NCBI GenBank assembly: GCA_949297205.1
Contig: CASFSH010000214.1
Coordinates: forward strand, 1 to 5,751
Direction: 5' to 3'
Origin: an uncultured Bacillota bacterium
GTDB lineage: Bacteria; Bacillota; Clostridia; UBA1381
DNA length: 5,751 bases
In this document: positions 4,629-5,751 of the stretch, piece by piece
How positions within the stretch are numbered: position 1 is the first letter of the stretch
How the letters are laid out: the number at the start of each line of letters is the position of its first letter
Translations under genes and position numbers: made by a program
The notes under the pieces: generated by a model
Database searches by the model: none
Seen by the model: only the letters and a program-made list of their open reading frames with translations
What the model was told of the DNA's origin: nothing

Positions 4629-5751
4629 CTATCCTAACATGTTTCTGCAATCCTGCAATTTTATCATATATTCTGCATATACCTGACTTAATAACGACTT
4701 CTGTATGCCTATTCCGGTATTCGCACCTGAATTGCAGATTATGTAATTTACAATGTTAAATCTTTGAGCATACAGTGTTTTATTTGATTCGGTTGCTTTA
4801 GCCTTTTCAATGCCTTCTGAAAAGGGAAGACCTGCGGCACTTCCGTAATTTTCGCTGTCCGCAGGAATTGTACCGTTTCCCATCACTTCTGCGACAGCGT
4901 CAATAAAAGCATTCCATACGGTGTAGGGAACAGACGAAGTTTGTAAACCGGATTTCATATCTATTCCGTAGTCGTCCCAGTACCAACCTCCGCTAACCGT
5001 AAATGTTATAGGCTCTGAACGAAGGGAGTAAGGGTCGTTGTCCCAACCGTCATATTCAATCTTATTCGCCCCCTGTCCTGCACACCATGCATAAATTTCA
5101 TATGTTCCGGAACGAAGTAACCAGTTTCCGCCGGGGTCTTTTAAATGAAACAGAAAACCGCCTGCAGTGCTGTCATAGTCAGAATATTCTCTGAACAGAG
5201 TAACAGGCAGGTCAAATTCGTTGCACAAATCAAACTGAGTGTAACCGTTTTTGTCTTTTGCGTAGGAAAAATTAAGAATATTACGGTCGATTCCGGTATA
5301 GTAGTCAGGGTTTGAATACTCAGGGTCCCAGTGAATGCTTTCTTCATGACTGTAACAGTCGTCGCCTATACCGAGAGACTGTGCAATTTCCTCATGTATA
5401 ACGTGAAATAATGATTCAAATATGTTTGCTGTATCAACGTTTATAGTTGCATACGACCAGGAAAGCCCGAGAGAACTGTTATAGTAAATATAATTGCCCC
5501 ATTTACCCTGCCCGTTAATATCTGCCGAATTACCGCCGCTTTTCAGACTTCCGCTTGTGGCAATTCCCTGATTGCCAAACCATGTTGTACCGTCAAGACC
5601 GAACCGTACAAGTATGTTATAATCGCCGAACTCTTCATTATAGGCGTCCATACAATCTGACCAGCCCGTTACTCTTTCCAAAATAAAGGGTTCGTTGGAA
5701 AAAATATAATATCCGCCGGCACTGTCGGAAACAACTACTGTATTTTCATCA
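4629..5751 (-). CDS. DUF2927-like, zincin-resembling phage protein (C-terminal 373 aa, cut by right edge)
   Basis: The frame is open from the right edge (DENTVVVSDSAGGYYIFSNE) to TAG 4629, so the true start lies outside the window. TTG 5681 is only an internal Leu codon, without a ribosome binding site. Numbering is from the first visible codon. Residues about 20-165 resemble DUF2927: ERVTGW, then HEEIAQSLGIGDD (119-131), SIHWDP, and TGIDRNILNFSY. Residues 120-131 align with the metzincin form HExxHxxGxxHD but have E, Q and D where zinc ligands are expected. Residues about 180-253 (GTYEIYAWCAGQG to EPITFTVSGG) look like a beta-sandwich. Residues about 272-373 form a helical, Asn/Ala-rich tail. 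The position just before the lysis cassette is where Firmicute phages often carry tail-fibre, baseplate or receptor-binding genes, so an adsorption protein is likely. Catalysis is doubtful. Confidence 0.8.
   Translation of the reverse strand, partial: DENTVVVSDSAGGYYIFSNEPFILERVTGWSDCMDAYNEEFGDYNILVRFGLDGTTWFGNQGIATSGSLKSGGNSADINGQGKWGNYIYYNSSLGLSWSYATINVDTANIFESLFHVIHEEIAQSLGIGDDCYSHEESIHWDPEYSNPDYYTGIDRNILNFSYAKDKNGYTQFDLCNEFDLPVTLFREYSDYDSTAGGFLFHLKDPGGNWLLRSGTYEIYAWCAGQGANKIEYDGWDNDPYSLRSEPITFTVSGGWYWDDYGIDMKSGLQTSSVPYTVWNAFIDAVAEVMGNGTIPADSENYGSAAGLPFSEGIEKAKATESNKTLYAQRFNIVNYIICNSGANTGIGIQKSLLSQVYAEYMIKLQDCRNMLG

Noticed and set aside
4456..4686. 76-codon plus-strand frame resembling a signal or membrane segment
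   Set aside because: The hydrophobicity is the antisense of amphipathic helices of the 63-residue gene; it has no upstream SD and overlaps two supported minus genes.
1..5751. Search for diversity-generating retroelement, CRISPR, tRNA, attachment site or insertion sequence
   Set aside because: No template/variable repeat pair, regularly spaced repeats, cloverleaf, reverse transcriptase or transposase sequence was seen.

Overview
The window looks like the lysis module and flanking virion genes of a bacteriophage or prophage infecting a low-GC Gram-positive bacterium, most likely a gut-type clostridial Firmicute. This rests on moderately AT-rich DNA, strong AGGAGG-type ribosome binding sites, a phi LC3-family holin, an Amidase_3 endolysin with an SLH-like C-terminus, and no outer-membrane lysis genes (spanins). 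The host and the temperate or lytic state cannot be decided, because no integrase, repressor, attachment site or host gene is visible.

All eight genes lie on the minus strand and read from right to left. Gaps are 6 to 21 bases except for one of about 100 bases. In transcription order they are: (1) a virion-type protein cut by the right edge, with a DUF2927-like, zincin-resembling motif (4629 to edge); (2) a 63-residue hypothetical (4425-4616); (3) a 93-residue single-pass membrane protein (4040-4321); (4) a phi LC3 holin (3747-4025); (5) a zinc amidase endolysin (2925-3740); (6) an NlpC/P60 peptidase with a non-catalytic N-terminal module and a Ser/Thr linker (2094-2903); (7) a 575-residue Ala/Asn/Gln/Ser-rich probable virion protein (346-2073); (8) the N-terminus of a further polar protein cut by the left edge, starting at GTG 328.

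Genes 3 to 5 form a lysis cassette: the holin opens the membrane, the amidase cuts the wall, and the small membrane protein probably assists. Genes 6 and 7 share a previously unremarked N-terminal motif in the same register. This suggests that the NlpC/P60 enzyme is a virion-associated hydrolase used at entry rather than a second lysin. The cassette would then sit between two blocks of particle genes. Both edge genes are open through the window boundary. No terminator, tRNA, CRISPR, insertion sequence or convincing promoter was seen, so the block is probably transcribed from a promoter outside the window.
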